A DNA stretch of 64,000 bases from a virus, in the IMG/VR virus record IMGVR_UViG_3300044984_001421, positions 1 through 64,000 of that record. One strand, given 5' to 3'. Shown piece after piece: positions 14,912 through 24,327 of this stretch (its first letter is position 1; every line of letters begins with the position of its first letter). The notes under the pieces are model-generated. The model worked only from the letters and a program-made list of their open reading frames with translations. It made no database searches and had not been told where the DNA came from. The position numbers and the translations under genes were made by a program.

Positions 14912-16026
14912 GTAATCGCCATCGTACCGGCCATGATCTTCTCGTCAGCGTCAACAGCCACGTCGGCTGCCGGCGCGGTGACGGCGCAGTTGTGAATGCC
15001 GTCGATGCCCATGATCAGGGCGATGATTTCGGCGACCAGCGCCGATTGCCCGATACCCAGTCCGCCGAGATATTCAGCCACTGCGACTTCTGCCGCAGCG
15101 ATCGCCACTGCTGAATCGTAATTGTCGGCAATGACCACCGTGGCGGTAACATCTACTTCGACTTCGACAGCGGCCGATACCTCGACAATGACGCCGGCCG
15201 CTTTGTAGCCAGGTACCAGCGTTCCGTCCGTGGCTTCGTAGCCGTCAATGATGGCTTGCGCATCGGCAACCAGATCGACAGATGTGCCGCCGCTACCATT
15301 GTGGATGTAGAGCCACACCAGTGCTGTCGGATAGGTCAGCGGGTCAACAAGATACGGCTCGACAACGGAAACAGAAGCGACGCGCTCAGTTACCAGACCA
15401 TCGGCATTCTTCAGCGTCGCGGTAGATGCGCCGTATTTGATTGCAGCGACAGTGCCGCGAGCGATGTTGCTGATGTAGTCGCGGAAGCGGCTTTTCCGCC
15501 CAGCGTCGTCTTCCAGGTCCGCGCCGTTGACGAAGGCGTTCGGGTTGGAAACGGTCACGCCGGCAATCGCGCTCTGCAACGTGGTCAGCGCCAGCGCAGA
15601 GACGTTGGTATCCACCCCGACATCAGAACAGTAGCAGGTTATGTCGACATAGCTGGCACTGGCGGCAATAACCGCATCGACGCCAGTCAGGTACTGGTAG
15701 CGCCCGCCAGGTTCGGTGACGACAGTTCCGGCTGGAATTGGCGTGTCAGAAGCAGATACCGGCGACAGCGTGAAGCGCACCGTTCCACTTGCGCCTACAG
15801 CTGGCAGCAGCGCGAAGTCGAAGCTGTTGTAGACCGATACCGGGATGGCCTCTTTCAGCCCCCGGAACATCATCTGGTAAAGCTCGTCAATTTCGATTGC
15901 CGGTGCTTCAACCATGGTGCGGGCGACGCCGCCGACGTTGAAGTCGGTGATCTGCGTCTGTGTGGCGCGCATGAAGTTGACCATCGACGCCACAACGGAC
16001 AACGTGTCCTTTATCTGAAATGCCAT
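14908..16026 (-). CDS. Baseplate J-like protein
   Basis: A 372-residue member of the baseplate J / gp47 family, a wedge component of contractile tails. Visible features are DELYQMMFRGLKEAIPVSVY, PIPAGTVVTEPGGRYQYLTG and DLEDDAGRKSRFRDYISNIA. It is coupled to the gp25-like gene by TAATG and to the tail I-like gene by ATGA. Confidence 0.9.
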   Translation of the reverse strand: MAFQIKDTLSVVASMVNFMRATQTQITDFNVGGVARTMVEAPAIEIDELYQMMFRGLKEAIPVSVYNSFDFALLPAVGASGTVRFTLSPVSASDTPIPAGTVVTEPGGRYQYLTGVDAVIAASASYVDITCYCSDVGVDTNVSALALTTLQSAIAGVTVSNPNAFVNGADLEDDAGRKSRFRDYISNIARGTVAAIKYGASTATLKNADGLVTERVASVSVVEPYLVDPLTYPTALVWLYIHNGSGGTSVDLVADAQAIIDGYEATDGTLVPGYKAAGVIVEVSAAVEVEVDVTATVVIADNYDSAVAIAAAEVAVAEYLGGLGIGQSALVAEIIALIMGIDGIHNCAVTAPAADVAVDADEKIMAGTMAIT

Positions 16027-16637
16027 TACGCAATCGCCTCGACGTTGATCGGCACGGCATGAATTGCCTCTGCCCGGATATTGATGCGCAGCACGTCGCC
16101 CTCGACCGCGACCGTGGCTTCCTGCACGCGGCTGATGCGCGGGTCGGCCTGCACGGCTCGCTTGACCAGCGAGCCGGCAACGACGGCATTCGACAGGCTG
16201 TTGCTCGCCCCCAGGAATGGCCGGGTGCCGCAGCCGTAGCGCGGATGAATCAGCAGTTCGCCAGGTTCGGTGACGACAAGATGCCGCAGCGCCTGGCCCA
16301 AGTTATCGACGCCACCGGTCAGCGACAGATTTCCGTCGACTGCCACCAACAGGCCGCGCGTCAACTTGATGTCGTTGCCGAACAGGTCGTCGTTGGTCTC
16401 GTCCTGGATTTCCGCGATGGTGTTCGCTGGAATGCGCAGGCTGTCGCCAGACAGCAGCACGCCGTTTCCGGCCAGCGCCGCGTCATCGGTGATGTATGGG
16501 TAGCGCAGGTTGTTGAGGTCGATCAGATCCGGCCACAGCGCGGCATCGCCCAATTCTCGATCGGCGATGCGTTGCAGTGTGTCGCCGCGCAGCGTGCGGA
16601 TAACGCGATAACCGGGGATGGTCTTGGTCGGCGTCAT
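16026..16637 (-). CDS. LysM plus gp25/W-like baseplate wedge protein
   Basis: A 203-residue fusion. Residues 8-70 resemble a LysM module (YRVIRTLRGDTLQRIADREL, then DLIDLNNLRYPYI), and residues 95-203 the gpW/gp25 baseplate fold (LRHLVVTEPGELLIHPRYGC). The gp25 family starts sheath assembly at the wedge. The LysM part may bind peptidoglycan or another baseplate protein. Confidence 0.85.
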   Translation of the reverse strand: MTPTKTIPGYRVIRTLRGDTLQRIADRELGDAALWPDLIDLNNLRYPYITDDAALAGNGVLLSGDSLRIPANTIAEIQDETNDDLFGNDIKLTRGLLVAVDGNLSLTGGVDNLGQALRHLVVTEPGELLIHPRYGCGTRPFLGASNSLSNAVVAGSLVKRAVQADPRISRVQEATVAVEGDVLRINIRAEAIHAVPINVEAIA

Positions 16638-17788
16638 CCGATTGACCCCAGCGTCAAACCGCTGCTGATGCTGTCGATTCGCCGCATAATTTCATCGGCC
16701 GGCAAGGCGTTTTTCAGCGGGTCGCCGCGCAGTTCGTCGGCAGCGGATCGCCCGGCAGTGCTCATGCTGGCCGCAGCAGCCGGATTGGATGGTGATACGC
16801 GGTAAAACGGATTTTCAGCCGCCCAAGGGCTGGTCGGAAATCCGCCACCAGTGCTGGAACAGGTTGATGCGCCGAACAGGTTCGACCAGTCAGGCAACGT
16901 GAACAAGCGCCGAAAACCATTTTGTAGGTTGCACAGCGCGTCGCCGAAATTCGCGGCGATACGTGACAGCACAGCCTTACCGTATTCGGCAATATTGCCA
17001 GCAGTCGCCAGAATCTGGAACGCATTGCGGCTGGCTTCGAGCACCATCGCCGATGTCTTGAACAGTGGCTCGACAGTGCTGTCAATGACGCCTTTTGCTG
17101 CCTTGCCGTACTCGCGCACCTTGGTCAGCATAGCGTCGGACTTGTCGAGCATGGACTGAGCCGTCGCTACCATCGAGGCGGACAGACCAGTATCCTTCAG
17201 TTCCGCGCCGGCTTCCTTGTTCTTGCGCTGCACTTCCGCCAGCGCTGCCAGTGCCAGTTCGTGGCGGGTCGGGTTGTGGATGGCATCAACGACATAATCC
17301 TGGCTAGTGGCGACATCTTCCCAATCCATTGTCCCCAGCACCATCAGCGTTATGTTGTACTGGCTCAACAGCGGGCGCGACTTATGCCTGCGAAGCTGGA
17401 ATGATTGCGGCTGCACATACAGCGCCTGGTTGTTCAATTGGTCGGCCAGCACCAAGCGGATATCGTCCGGGTCGCCGACCTTGGCCTTCGACTCGCGCAG
17501 TTCCTGCCGGCGCTCGACAATCAGCTTGCGCAGTTGCGCGAAGTGTTCCTCTCCATCTTCGGTGCGGCTGCCATGCCAGCCGGTATGGCCGGCAATGTTG
17601 ATCGTGGACAGTCCAGCGCCGAAGTCGTCGGCCCAGGCACCGCCCAGGGTCTGCGTGATGTTGGCGCGCACCGGCTCTGTGCGCGACATTTCTTCCGGCC
17701 GAATAATAAGATCGCGGCCCTCGAGAAAGGTGTCGCGGTCGAACAGCATGAAGCTGATCGGCTTGGATTTTTGCGATGATGGCAGCAT
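16634..17788 (-). CDS. Baseplate/tail protein, unclassified
   Basis: A 384-residue protein, first gene after a candidate late promoter and overlapping the LysM/gp25 gene by 4 bases. The N-terminal half (TLGGAWADDFGAGLSTINIA, then GEEHFAQLRKLIVERRQELR) resembles tail proteins that connect the tube to the baseplate hub. The C-terminal half is Ala-rich and helical. ATG 17788 has no Shine-Dalgarno sequence and lies 13 bases after the GTCGTGACG motif. Confidence 0.65.
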   Translation of the reverse strand: MLPSSQKSKPISFMLFDRDTFLEGRDLIIRPEEMSRTEPVRANITQTLGGAWADDFGAGLSTINIAGHTGWHGSRTEDGEEHFAQLRKLIVERRQELRESKAKVGDPDDIRLVLADQLNNQALYVQPQSFQLRRHKSRPLLSQYNITLMVLGTMDWEDVATSQDYVVDAIHNPTRHELALAALAEVQRKNKEAGAELKDTGLSASMVATAQSMLDKSDAMLTKVREYGKAAKGVIDSTVEPLFKTSAMVLEASRNAFQILATAGNIAEYGKAVLSRIAANFGDALCNLQNGFRRLFTLPDWSNLFGASTCSSTGGGFPTSPWAAENPFYRVSPSNPAAAASMSTAGRSAADELRGDPLKNALPADEIMRRIDSISSGLTLGSIG

Positions 17789-17801
17789 GCGCCAATCATC
17801 G

Positions 17802-17810
17802 CGTCACGAC
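17802..17810 (-). promoter_or_regulatory. Candidate late-promoter motif GTCGTGACG (copy 2)
   Basis: Exact minus-strand copy, 13 bases before the ATG at 17788. Confidence 0.7.
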
Positions 17811-18407
17811 TCAGGCCGGCACGCCTGTATTCGAACCACCGGACTGCACGCCGCCATGCACATGCGTATCGCCGACGTCCTGGCCGTTATGGGTCAGCGA
17901 TGGCGAGACGATCGCCACGCCAGCCGATGAAATCGTCACCGTGACCGCGCCGACTTGCAGCGCCACCTTGATGTCCTTGCCGGCATTCTTTGTGATCGCC
18001 CATTCCCGATCGTAGTCGTCACCGGTCAGATCCTCATGCGCGACATTCTCGCCGATCCGGATCATCGCGCCGGATGGATGCCGCAATTCAGTCTCGCCGT
18101 CGCGGCCGACGCTCAAATAGACGTCGGACTCATGCCGCCAGATCGCGCGACCATCGGCGAAGCGCATCTGACTGATGCGGGTATTCAGGAAGCCCATGAC
18201 GATCGGAGCACCGTCGATGGTGTCAACGATGGCGATGCCAGGATTTTCTTCGGAGAAGACCGGCAGATCCGCCAGGCCGGTGCGAGCCGTCGCCGGCCCG
18301 ACCATCACTGGCACGCCAAGGCACTTCCAGCCGGTGCGCCAGTCCTCGACGTCGACGGTGTAGGTATCCGGATGCGTGCCGAACACGCGCATGAGTTGAT
18401 TAGCCAT
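17811..18407 (-). CDS. Baseplate spike (gpV/gp5-C-like)
   Basis: A 198-residue spike protein. Residues 1-100 resemble an OB-fold neck and residues 100-170 the beta-helical shaft (YLSVGRDGETELRHPSGAMI, VALQVGAVTVTISSAGVAIV). The tip contains THVHGG, the His-x-His iron-binding motif of membrane-piercing phage spikes. It overlaps the hub gene by 8 bases, as expected for interacting partners. Confidence 0.85.
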   Translation of the reverse strand: MANQLMRVFGTHPDTYTVDVEDWRTGWKCLGVPVMVGPATARTGLADLPVFSEENPGIAIVDTIDGAPIVMGFLNTRISQMRFADGRAIWRHESDVYLSVGRDGETELRHPSGAMIRIGENVAHEDLTGDDYDREWAITKNAGKDIKVALQVGAVTVTISSAGVAIVSPSLTHNGQDVGDTHVHGGVQSGGSNTGVPA

Positions 18408-19848
18408 TCGGTTCTCTTTCGGCCAAGTACGGGAATCCGTTTTCCTGGATTCGGTGCAGGTAGCTCTCGCCGCGCGTCACTTGCAGCGTCGTCTTGAACG
18501 ACTGAAACGGCGTGAACTGCTGCGATACCGACGTCACGTAGAAGCGACTTTCTCGGCTGCCGCGCTTGAGCTTGATGTAGCGACCAGGCTTGATCTCCTC
18601 GTTGCCCCGCATCAGGATCGAGCCTTCTTCGTAGATGACGTTGTTCTCGTTGATCGCGCGCAACTGGCGCAGCCGTTTGCGGTACCAGTCGCCCATCGCC
18701 GCACTCTGCTCCGGCTTCACCGCGCGGTCAGCTTGCAGGCTCATGTCGACGCTGGTATCCGCGCTCTGGTTCGTGCGAGCGTTCATCTTCTTCAACCCGT
18801 AAATATCGGGCGAACAGTTCCGGTTGCCTTCTTCCAGCGCCAGCCCGTTCTGCAGCGCCTGAATCTTGATCCACTCCGGGTTGATGATTTCCGCCATCGG
18901 CGCATCGACCTGGAAGAAGTTGGCAACGTTCGAGTCCGAGCGAGACAAGCTCAACTGCTCCACTTCTGAAATCGACACCGGCACATATTCGTCATGCCAG
19001 GCACCGTCTCCTTCCATGATCAACTTGCCTTCCAGGTCGTAATACGGCACCGGGCGATAGACCAGATAGGCGGAATCCTCGCGGTCTTCGATGAACAGTT
19101 CGTTCCAGCCGATGTCGCACCAGTTCGACATCAACGTCCAGACGTCGCCCTCGTAGTTGGTCATGCCGAACGGGCCGACGCGAGCACCGACGACGCTGGC
19201 GTCAACGTCGAATTGCACCCAGGATTCAAGCCCGCTTTTGAGGAAGAACGCCTTCAGGAACGGTGCTGGCTTGCCTTCCTTTTCTTCACCGGACACCAGG
19301 CTGTTCATGATTGCCTTGACGAAGCCGGCAGGCGTCTGATTACCGAACCACAGCCCATAGGCTTCGTACATCGGAACGCTGGTCAGCAGGTAGTTGCCGT
19401 AGATGTACTCCTTCAGGTAGCTGATCTGCATGATCTGCAGGAACTTGCCGAAGTCGTGCCCTGTGACGGTGATGGTGCGATGCGGCTTGCCGTCCTGGCC
19501 CATGGATTCGTCGCGCGAAACGTGCGACACCAGGCCGCGCATGACGATCGGTAGCTCACCTTTCTGCAAGCGAGCCATGCGGATGACGATCATGTCCATC
19601 GGCTCGATCGAGGCATACAGCGTGTCGTGGCTTTTTGCATCCAGCTTGTCGGCCAGGGTAACGCTGAACGTGCCGGACGGTTGGTTGATGGCGCGATGCG
19701 TGGTCACGCCGCCCATCTCGCCCAGGAAGCCGGTCAGGTCGATATCCGGGATTCTCGACTCGGACAGGTAGGCGATGCGATCTGCACCGAGACGGCGCTG
19801 CACCTTTTTCAAGGTAACGCTGATCTTTGGCGCGAAGGTTGGAATCAT
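18400..19848 (-). CDS. Baseplate hub protein (gp27 / gpD-like)
   Basis: A 482-residue hub protein with the late-control gpD/gp27 pattern: RITVTGHDFGKFLQIMQ-type text near residue 125, DVWTLMSNWCDIGWNELFIE, and a C-terminal FYVTSVSQQFTPFQSFKTTL strand pair. Such proteins form the trimeric hub between tail tube and spike. It overlaps the BRO gene by 4 bases and the spike gene by 8. Confidence 0.85.
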   Translation of the reverse strand: MIPTFAPKISVTLKKVQRRLGADRIAYLSESRIPDIDLTGFLGEMGGVTTHRAINQPSGTFSVTLADKLDAKSHDTLYASIEPMDMIVIRMARLQKGELPIVMRGLVSHVSRDESMGQDGKPHRTITVTGHDFGKFLQIMQISYLKEYIYGNYLLTSVPMYEAYGLWFGNQTPAGFVKAIMNSLVSGEEKEGKPAPFLKAFFLKSGLESWVQFDVDASVVGARVGPFGMTNYEGDVWTLMSNWCDIGWNELFIEDREDSAYLVYRPVPYYDLEGKLIMEGDGAWHDEYVPVSISEVEQLSLSRSDSNVANFFQVDAPMAEIINPEWIKIQALQNGLALEEGNRNCSPDIYGLKKMNARTNQSADTSVDMSLQADRAVKPEQSAAMGDWYRKRLRQLRAINENNVIYEEGSILMRGNEEIKPGRYIKLKRGSRESRFYVTSVSQQFTPFQSFKTTLQVTRGESYLHRIQENGFPYLAEREPNG

Positions 19849-20603
19849 GCGACCTTCTCGACCAGCGCAAGGACGTTATCGGCCCATTTCACCTGTTGGA
19901 TCATGGTGCCGTCGCCGTGACGCTTGCCGGTATCCAGGATGCGGCAAAAGCCTTCGGCGGCGACCAGCGGCACCCAATGCTCGCCCTTCTTCGCCTGCAT
20001 GCCGGCTTCTGCCAGCAGCATGTTGAACTTGCGCGCGCTGATACCAATTCGAGCGCCAAGCTCAGTCGGCGTGAAGAACAGTGAGGATTGATTCTCGGCT
20101 TCGATGTGCGTGTGACCAAGCAGCGCCAGGACGTTCTGGCCGGTCAGCTTTTGCACGGCATGGTTGGCGCTGATCGCTGCCACGTTCTTGTCGCAGCCGA
20201 TCAGGCGGGCGATGCCGTACAGAGCGCGGAATTCCTTGCTGGCGCTGATTGCTGTCGGCGCTTCTTTTTTGGATGGCAAGGAATAGCCTCCGGTCTTTCT
20301 GATAGACGGGATAACCGTCTCAGTCACCCAATCCTGGAACGGTTCGGCATTCGGCATGTTGCTGCGCATGATCAGACGGTAAACGTCGGATTCTGGTATC
20401 CATTTTGTAGCCGGATGCAAGTCATTGATTTTATTCAAATCAGGCAAAACGCCTGAATGCTTGCAATGGTTTAGTGCGTCAGAGGTTTGGTTATATCCAA
20501 GCGCATCGGCGATGTTCTTCGCCACAAACACCGGCTCTCCGGCAGAATTTGCCGCCACTAGGATGGAATTACTTTCAAACTGAAACGGAATAATGCTCGA
20601 CAT
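19845..20603 (-). CDS. BRO-N domain antirepressor-like protein
   Basis: A 252-residue protein starting MSSIIPFQFESNSILVAANS at ATG 20603 after GAAGAGG. Residues 5-110 are a BRO-N domain (EPVFVAKNIADALGY, PESDVYRLIMRSNM, TETVIPSIRKTGGYSLPS). Residues 160-245 form a KilAC/ANT-like DNA-binding part (TPTELGARIGISARKFNMLL). BRO antirepressors usually sit in immunity regions; here the gene is embedded in the baseplate operon, with a leader of about 100 bases and a late-promoter motif upstream. Confidence 0.85.
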   Translation of the reverse strand: MSSIIPFQFESNSILVAANSAGEPVFVAKNIADALGYNQTSDALNHCKHSGVLPDLNKINDLHPATKWIPESDVYRLIMRSNMPNAEPFQDWVTETVIPSIRKTGGYSLPSKKEAPTAISASKEFRALYGIARLIGCDKNVAAISANHAVQKLTGQNVLALLGHTHIEAENQSSLFFTPTELGARIGISARKFNMLLAEAGMQAKKGEHWVPLVAAEGFCRILDTGKRHGDGTMIQQVKWADNVLALVEKVA

Positions 20604-20704
20604 GACTGACCTCTTCGCCCGCGATGGAAGATGTCGCGGCACGGAACAGCGGGTCAGATATTCCTATTCGGTGGATCAGCCTAGCCGCGACGCCTTCATG
20701 CTGA

Positions 20705-20713
20705 CGTCACGAC
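20705..20713 (-). promoter_or_regulatory. Candidate late-promoter motif GTCGTGACG (copy 3)
   Basis: Exact minus-strand copy between the tape-measure stop codon and the BRO gene, about 100 bases before the BRO start codon. Confidence 0.6.
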
Positions 20714-20725
20714 CGAAATCAGCAG

Positions 20726-22801
20726 TTATCGGTTATGAGTAGGTTTCGGTATGGCGCTGCCGTTCTTGTCGATAGCCACCTTCACATCGACCTTGAACCC
20801 GGCCATATTTGCCAACTTGTCGACCGCCTTCGAAAACTTCTCTGCATCAGCAGGACTTCCGCCGATGATGCCGATCTGTTGAGTTCCGCCACGTTCAGAT
20901 GCGGGAGCCATGTACTTGATCCTGTGCTTTCCTGCCAAGTCACTGACCGACTGCATGAATTCGCTGTCCACCTTTCTGCTCCCTGGCGGGCGGCTCATTT
21001 CATCGATATACCCAGACGCGAATGGCTCGCTTCCCGGATCACCCATTTGCGACTTCAAAGCTCCTTCGCTTCGGTAATTTTTATTTAACATCCACTGCTT
21101 GCCGCCAAAGTCGCCCCATTGTTTGAACCTGGATGACTGGCCGCGAGAATCGTTCAGATCCTTCAATTCCTTGGCAACAACTGAAGGTGCTTTCTTGCCG
21201 ATCCACTCATTGATCGCTGCCGTCAGATCACCCAGAACCTCGTTCATCTTGGTCATGACCGGCAGCATGTTGTCGCCGAGAAGTTTCTGCGCCGCGTTGT
21301 TCAGGTTGGCTGACGCGACGCGCAGATCCGTGCCGGCGTCTCCCCGCTTCAAATCCCCCATCAACGCCTCGACCTTCTTCGCAGCCTCGGCATTACCCAT
21401 GGATGGATTTTTTTCGAGCAGATCGATGACCTTCGCCGCCATCGTGGCGCTGCCGCCAAACAAGCCCTTGGTTGCGGAAGCCATGGCGTTTTTACCCATG
21501 CCGCCGTACTGCGATTTCAGTTGCTTGATCAACTCCGGGCCGATCATCTTGCCGTTGCCCATCTTGCCGGCAAAGCCGCCTTCAAGCGCCATTTCGATGT
21601 CGAACGGGTCGTCCGTGCCGTTTCTCGACATGACGTTGTAGATGAAGTTCTTGCCGGAGTCTCCCGCGCGCCCACCAGCCCGCACAGATTCGTCGTAGCC
21701 GCCAAGGATGCCGGCCGCATTGGCGCGGATGCCCTTGTCGCTGCTGTTGAACAGCGCCAGCAGCCGGCCGGTATAGCCAGCAACATTGCCGCCGTCGCCG
21801 ATCATGCTTGCGCTTCTCTCGGCAAAGCGAATCATCGCCTCGGCCGCATCAGACTGACGCGCGCCAAGGTTGCTGCCGGCCATGGCTTCGGCCAGCATCT
21901 GCGCCTGCTTCTTCGGATCGCCGCCACCCAAGCCAAGGAACGACATGCGCCCCATCATCGACGCGCCTTGACTCGGGTCCAGACCGAACTGACGAGACAG
22001 CGCGATTCCGGCGCGCGTGCCGGACGCGATGCCGCCGCTGCCTGACACGCCGGATAGCTGCGCGAACGACTTCGACAGCGCCAGCGTCTCGTTGTATGTG
22101 ACACCCAGCCCATCGCCAGCCGCGCGGATGTTTTCGCGGAAGTCTCCGAATTCCTCGTTGATGCCGTAGACGCTGCGGCGAAGGTCGGACATGCCGAACG
22201 CTTCCTGCATTGACTGTTCGGCGTATTTGCTGGCAGCAGCCTGTAGCTTGCCGCCGATGGCCGCGCCTATCATGGCACCGATCGGACCACCAGCCAGACC
22301 ACCCATCGCGCCTCCCGCGATGCCGCCGATGTTGCCGCTCATCAAGCCACCCAGCGCTGCACCCATGCCTGGACCACCGTACCAGCCAGGACCGCCAGGA
22401 CCGTGACCACTACCACCACCTCCGACACCGCCGCTCATCGCAGCGATGTTTCCGGCTTGCGATAACACCGAGTCGATGTGCCGTTGCTGCGCGTGTTGAT
22501 CCGGGAATTGACGTCCTACGTTCTGGTGCCATGAAATGGCGTCGCTGTACAGGCCAGCCTGCCGGCCAGAACGCAGCGCAGCGGCGGCGTTGCCGCGCAC
22601 GGCGGTCGAGTACATCTGCTGCATGCCGGCGTTGATGTCGCGGACGTGCTGCTTGGCTGCGTCAAGCCCAGGCAGCATGTCCAGGTCCGACATCTTTTTG
22701 ACTTCAAGCCCGAGGCGGCGAGCCTCGTCCATGATTTGCTTGAACGCGTTGACAGCCTGGTTCGGCTGCGCGTTGATACCGATTGAAACGTTCTGGCTCA
22801 T
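20726..22801 (-). CDS. Tail tape measure protein
   Basis: A 691-residue protein that fits a tape measure by position (after the tail chaperones, before the hub) and composition. Residues 125-190 are very Gly/Ala-rich and hydrophobic (GGIAGGAMGGLAGGPIGAMI), a membrane-inserting segment, flanked by long helical regions. In the virion it would set tail length and then help DNA cross the inner membrane. Confidence 0.85.
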   Translation of the reverse strand: MSQNVSIGINAQPNQAVNAFKQIMDEARRLGLEVKKMSDLDMLPGLDAAKQHVRDINAGMQQMYSTAVRGNAAAALRSGRQAGLYSDAISWHQNVGRQFPDQHAQQRHIDSVLSQAGNIAAMSGGVGGGGSGHGPGGPGWYGGPGMGAALGGLMSGNIGGIAGGAMGGLAGGPIGAMIGAAIGGKLQAAASKYAEQSMQEAFGMSDLRRSVYGINEEFGDFRENIRAAGDGLGVTYNETLALSKSFAQLSGVSGSGGIASGTRAGIALSRQFGLDPSQGASMMGRMSFLGLGGGDPKKQAQMLAEAMAGSNLGARQSDAAEAMIRFAERSASMIGDGGNVAGYTGRLLALFNSSDKGIRANAAGILGGYDESVRAGGRAGDSGKNFIYNVMSRNGTDDPFDIEMALEGGFAGKMGNGKMIGPELIKQLKSQYGGMGKNAMASATKGLFGGSATMAAKVIDLLEKNPSMGNAEAAKKVEALMGDLKRGDAGTDLRVASANLNNAAQKLLGDNMLPVMTKMNEVLGDLTAAINEWIGKKAPSVVAKELKDLNDSRGQSSRFKQWGDFGGKQWMLNKNYRSEGALKSQMGDPGSEPFASGYIDEMSRPPGSRKVDSEFMQSVSDLAGKHRIKYMAPASERGGTQQIGIIGGSPADAEKFSKAVDKLANMAGFKVDVKVAIDKNGSAIPKPTHNR

Positions 22802-23092
22802 TTACACTTCCTCCCAATCGCCATCGTCGCCGTTCATGAACCGTTCGAAATCTTCGTCAAAATCAGGATTCTCGAAGTCGTCTTCAAGCTTGCCGGCCCG
22901 GTGCAGATCGTCATAGTGCTGCGACCAATACTCGGTGAGGATTTCACCGATGGTCAGGTCAAGGTAGCGCGGATCATTGGCCGGCAGGTTGAACTGGCGG
23001 CGATACCACAGCGGTATGGTTCCCGCCTGCTCCCGCCCCGCTACCTTCGACAGACGCTCCACTTCCAGATCGAAATCGGGCCTCTGCGGCAC
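22802..23092 (-). CDS. Tail assembly chaperone, downstream frame (T-like)
   Basis: A 96-residue frame overlapping the upstream chaperone in the +1 frame and ending directly before the tape measure, the position of lambda T or P2 E'. It contains PLWYRRQFNLPANDPRYLDL and an acidic tail. A GTG at 23092 could start it, but the nearest SD-like sequence is about 15 bases away; expression as a frameshift extension of the upstream gene is likely. Confidence 0.7.
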   Translation of the reverse strand: MPQRPDFDLEVERLSKVAGREQAGTIPLWYRRQFNLPANDPRYLDLTIGEILTEYWSQHYDDLHRAGKLEDDFENPDFDEDFERFMNGDDGDWEEV

Positions 23093-23369
23093 GTAGCGCG
23101 CCGTAGACCTCCAGGATTTTGCGGTAGGTGTCGTTGTCGTCGGGCTCCATCTCGTCCAGGTTCCAGCCGGCCGGCGCTTCAGCGGTCAAGGTCTTCAGCG
23201 TCGAGAACGCGGTGGCGAACATATCCAGCCATTGCGACGGGGTGGCGACGCCTTCGGTCAGCCGCGAATACTCCGCGCCGATCTTGAACTCGTCGCGCAT
23301 GACGCGTCGGCGGAAAGTGAAAGTGCCGACATTCGGCACCTCGATGGTGTGTTGGCGCTCGTTGCTCAT
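22974..23369 (-). CDS. Tail assembly chaperone (G-like)
   Basis: A 131-residue protein starting MSNERQHTIEVPNVGTFTFR at ATG 23369, after TGAGGAAAAC and overlapping the endolysin stop. The size, acidic centre (GWNLDEMEPDDND) and position before the tape measure fit the G-type chaperone. A +1 slip on the AAA-A of ...CGC AAA ATC... near 23125 would join it to the downstream frame. The low-complexity C-terminus after residue 90 is what the unshifted frame encodes. Confidence 0.75.
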   Translation of the reverse strand: MSNERQHTIEVPNVGTFTFRRRVMRDEFKIGAEYSRLTEGVATPSQWLDMFATAFSTLKTLTAEAPAGWNLDEMEPDDNDTYRKILEVYGALRAAEARFRSGSGASVEGSGAGAGGNHTAVVSPPVQPAGQ

Positions 23370-23836
23370 GTTTTCCTCAGTAGTAGTTGTGCTTCGGCCT
23401 CTCGCCTGACTACAAGCCCGGCCAGCACCTTGCCGCCCGCCTTGTTCCATCGCCGTATCTCGAAAGCAGCAGCAGTCCAGTCACGCTGATTGACGCGACG
23501 CCGAAGGGTTGATATTTGAAGTTGACCAGCGCCAAGGTTGTAAGCGAAGTCGATCAGCGCGGCGAACTTGAATGGCTGATCGTGAACGACAGGACACAGG
23601 CGAAGCACCGACTGCGCGCAGGATTCCAGTTCATGCATCAGCATGGAATCGGCCTGCGCCTTGGTGATCGGCGTGTCGTTCATCTGCACGCGACGACCGT
23701 CGTTGTAGCGAGTGCTGCCAACCCCAATAGTCGGCACGCCGGCCGGGCAACGATAGGGGTAAATCAACCCATCGCGCCCGAGGCGAGCCAAGCCCTCGAA
23801 CTTGACGGCAAGCAGGACAGCGGCGTCAGGAACCAT
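23366..23836 (-). CDS. Endolysin, GH24 lysozyme family
   Basis: A 156-residue muramidase. The catalytic triad pattern is visible as E14 (VKFEGLAR), C30 and T36 (YRCPAGVPTIGVGSTRYNDG), with the family stretch FAALIDFAYNLGAGQLQIST. No clear signal peptide is present, so release probably needs the adjacent holin. It is encoded inside the tail operon, between the holin and the tail chaperone. Confidence 0.9.
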   Translation of the reverse strand: MVPDAAVLLAVKFEGLARLGRDGLIYPYRCPAGVPTIGVGSTRYNDGRRVQMNDTPITKAQADSMLMHELESCAQSVLRLCPVVHDQPFKFAALIDFAYNLGAGQLQISTLRRRVNQRDWTAAAFEIRRWNKAGGKVLAGLVVRREAEAQLLLRKT

Positions 23837-23845
23837 CGCCGCCCA

Positions 23846-24325
23846 TCACTTAGAGCCTTTTTCGAGAACTCTACCGAGGAACCAAAAATTCAGGATTGCA
23901 GACGCAATTGCCTTCTCTTCTGGCCCGAATGTATTCGCCAGCGCAATCAACGGCGGCGTGCCGGAACTTACGGCCAGGCTGAATGCGGCAATCATGGCAG
24001 CCGGATAGAGAACCACCACCCATTGCAGGGTGATGATCGGCCGCATGATGGTGGACAACGCATCAGCCCACTTGACACCAGACTTCTCAGACTGACCCTT
24101 GATCGACTCGACCAATGCACCCATTGCCCCAGTGTTCCAGGCAGAATCTGCGGCCGCGCCAATCTCAGCCATCTTCTGTGCGCCGCGCGTCTTCTCGAAT
24201 TCAAGCGCCTTGTCCTGCATCGCCAGTTCGTGCTTGCGCTCGTTCTTGGCATCAAGCATCTTGAAGACTTCCGGAGCGAGCCGGAAGACACCGCCGAGCA
24301 AACCTCCCAGTAGCGTTTCCAGCAT
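23846..24325 (-). CDS. Holin-like protein (3TM type)
   Basis: A 159-residue protein directly upstream of the endolysin. The N-terminal part is charged and helical. The C-terminal half holds hydrophobic segments (ITLQWVVVLYPAAMIAAFSL, AIASAILNFWFLGRVLEK), matching the 3TM holin family found near GH24 lysozymes. It would permeabilise the inner membrane at the end of infection. Confidence 0.75.
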   Translation of the reverse strand: MLETLLGGLLGGVFRLAPEVFKMLDAKNERKHELAMQDKALEFEKTRGAQKMAEIGAAADSAWNTGAMGALVESIKGQSEKSGVKWADALSTIMRPIITLQWVVVLYPAAMIAAFSLAVSSGTPPLIALANTFGPEEKAIASAILNFWFLGRVLEKGSK

Positions 24326-24327
24326 GA

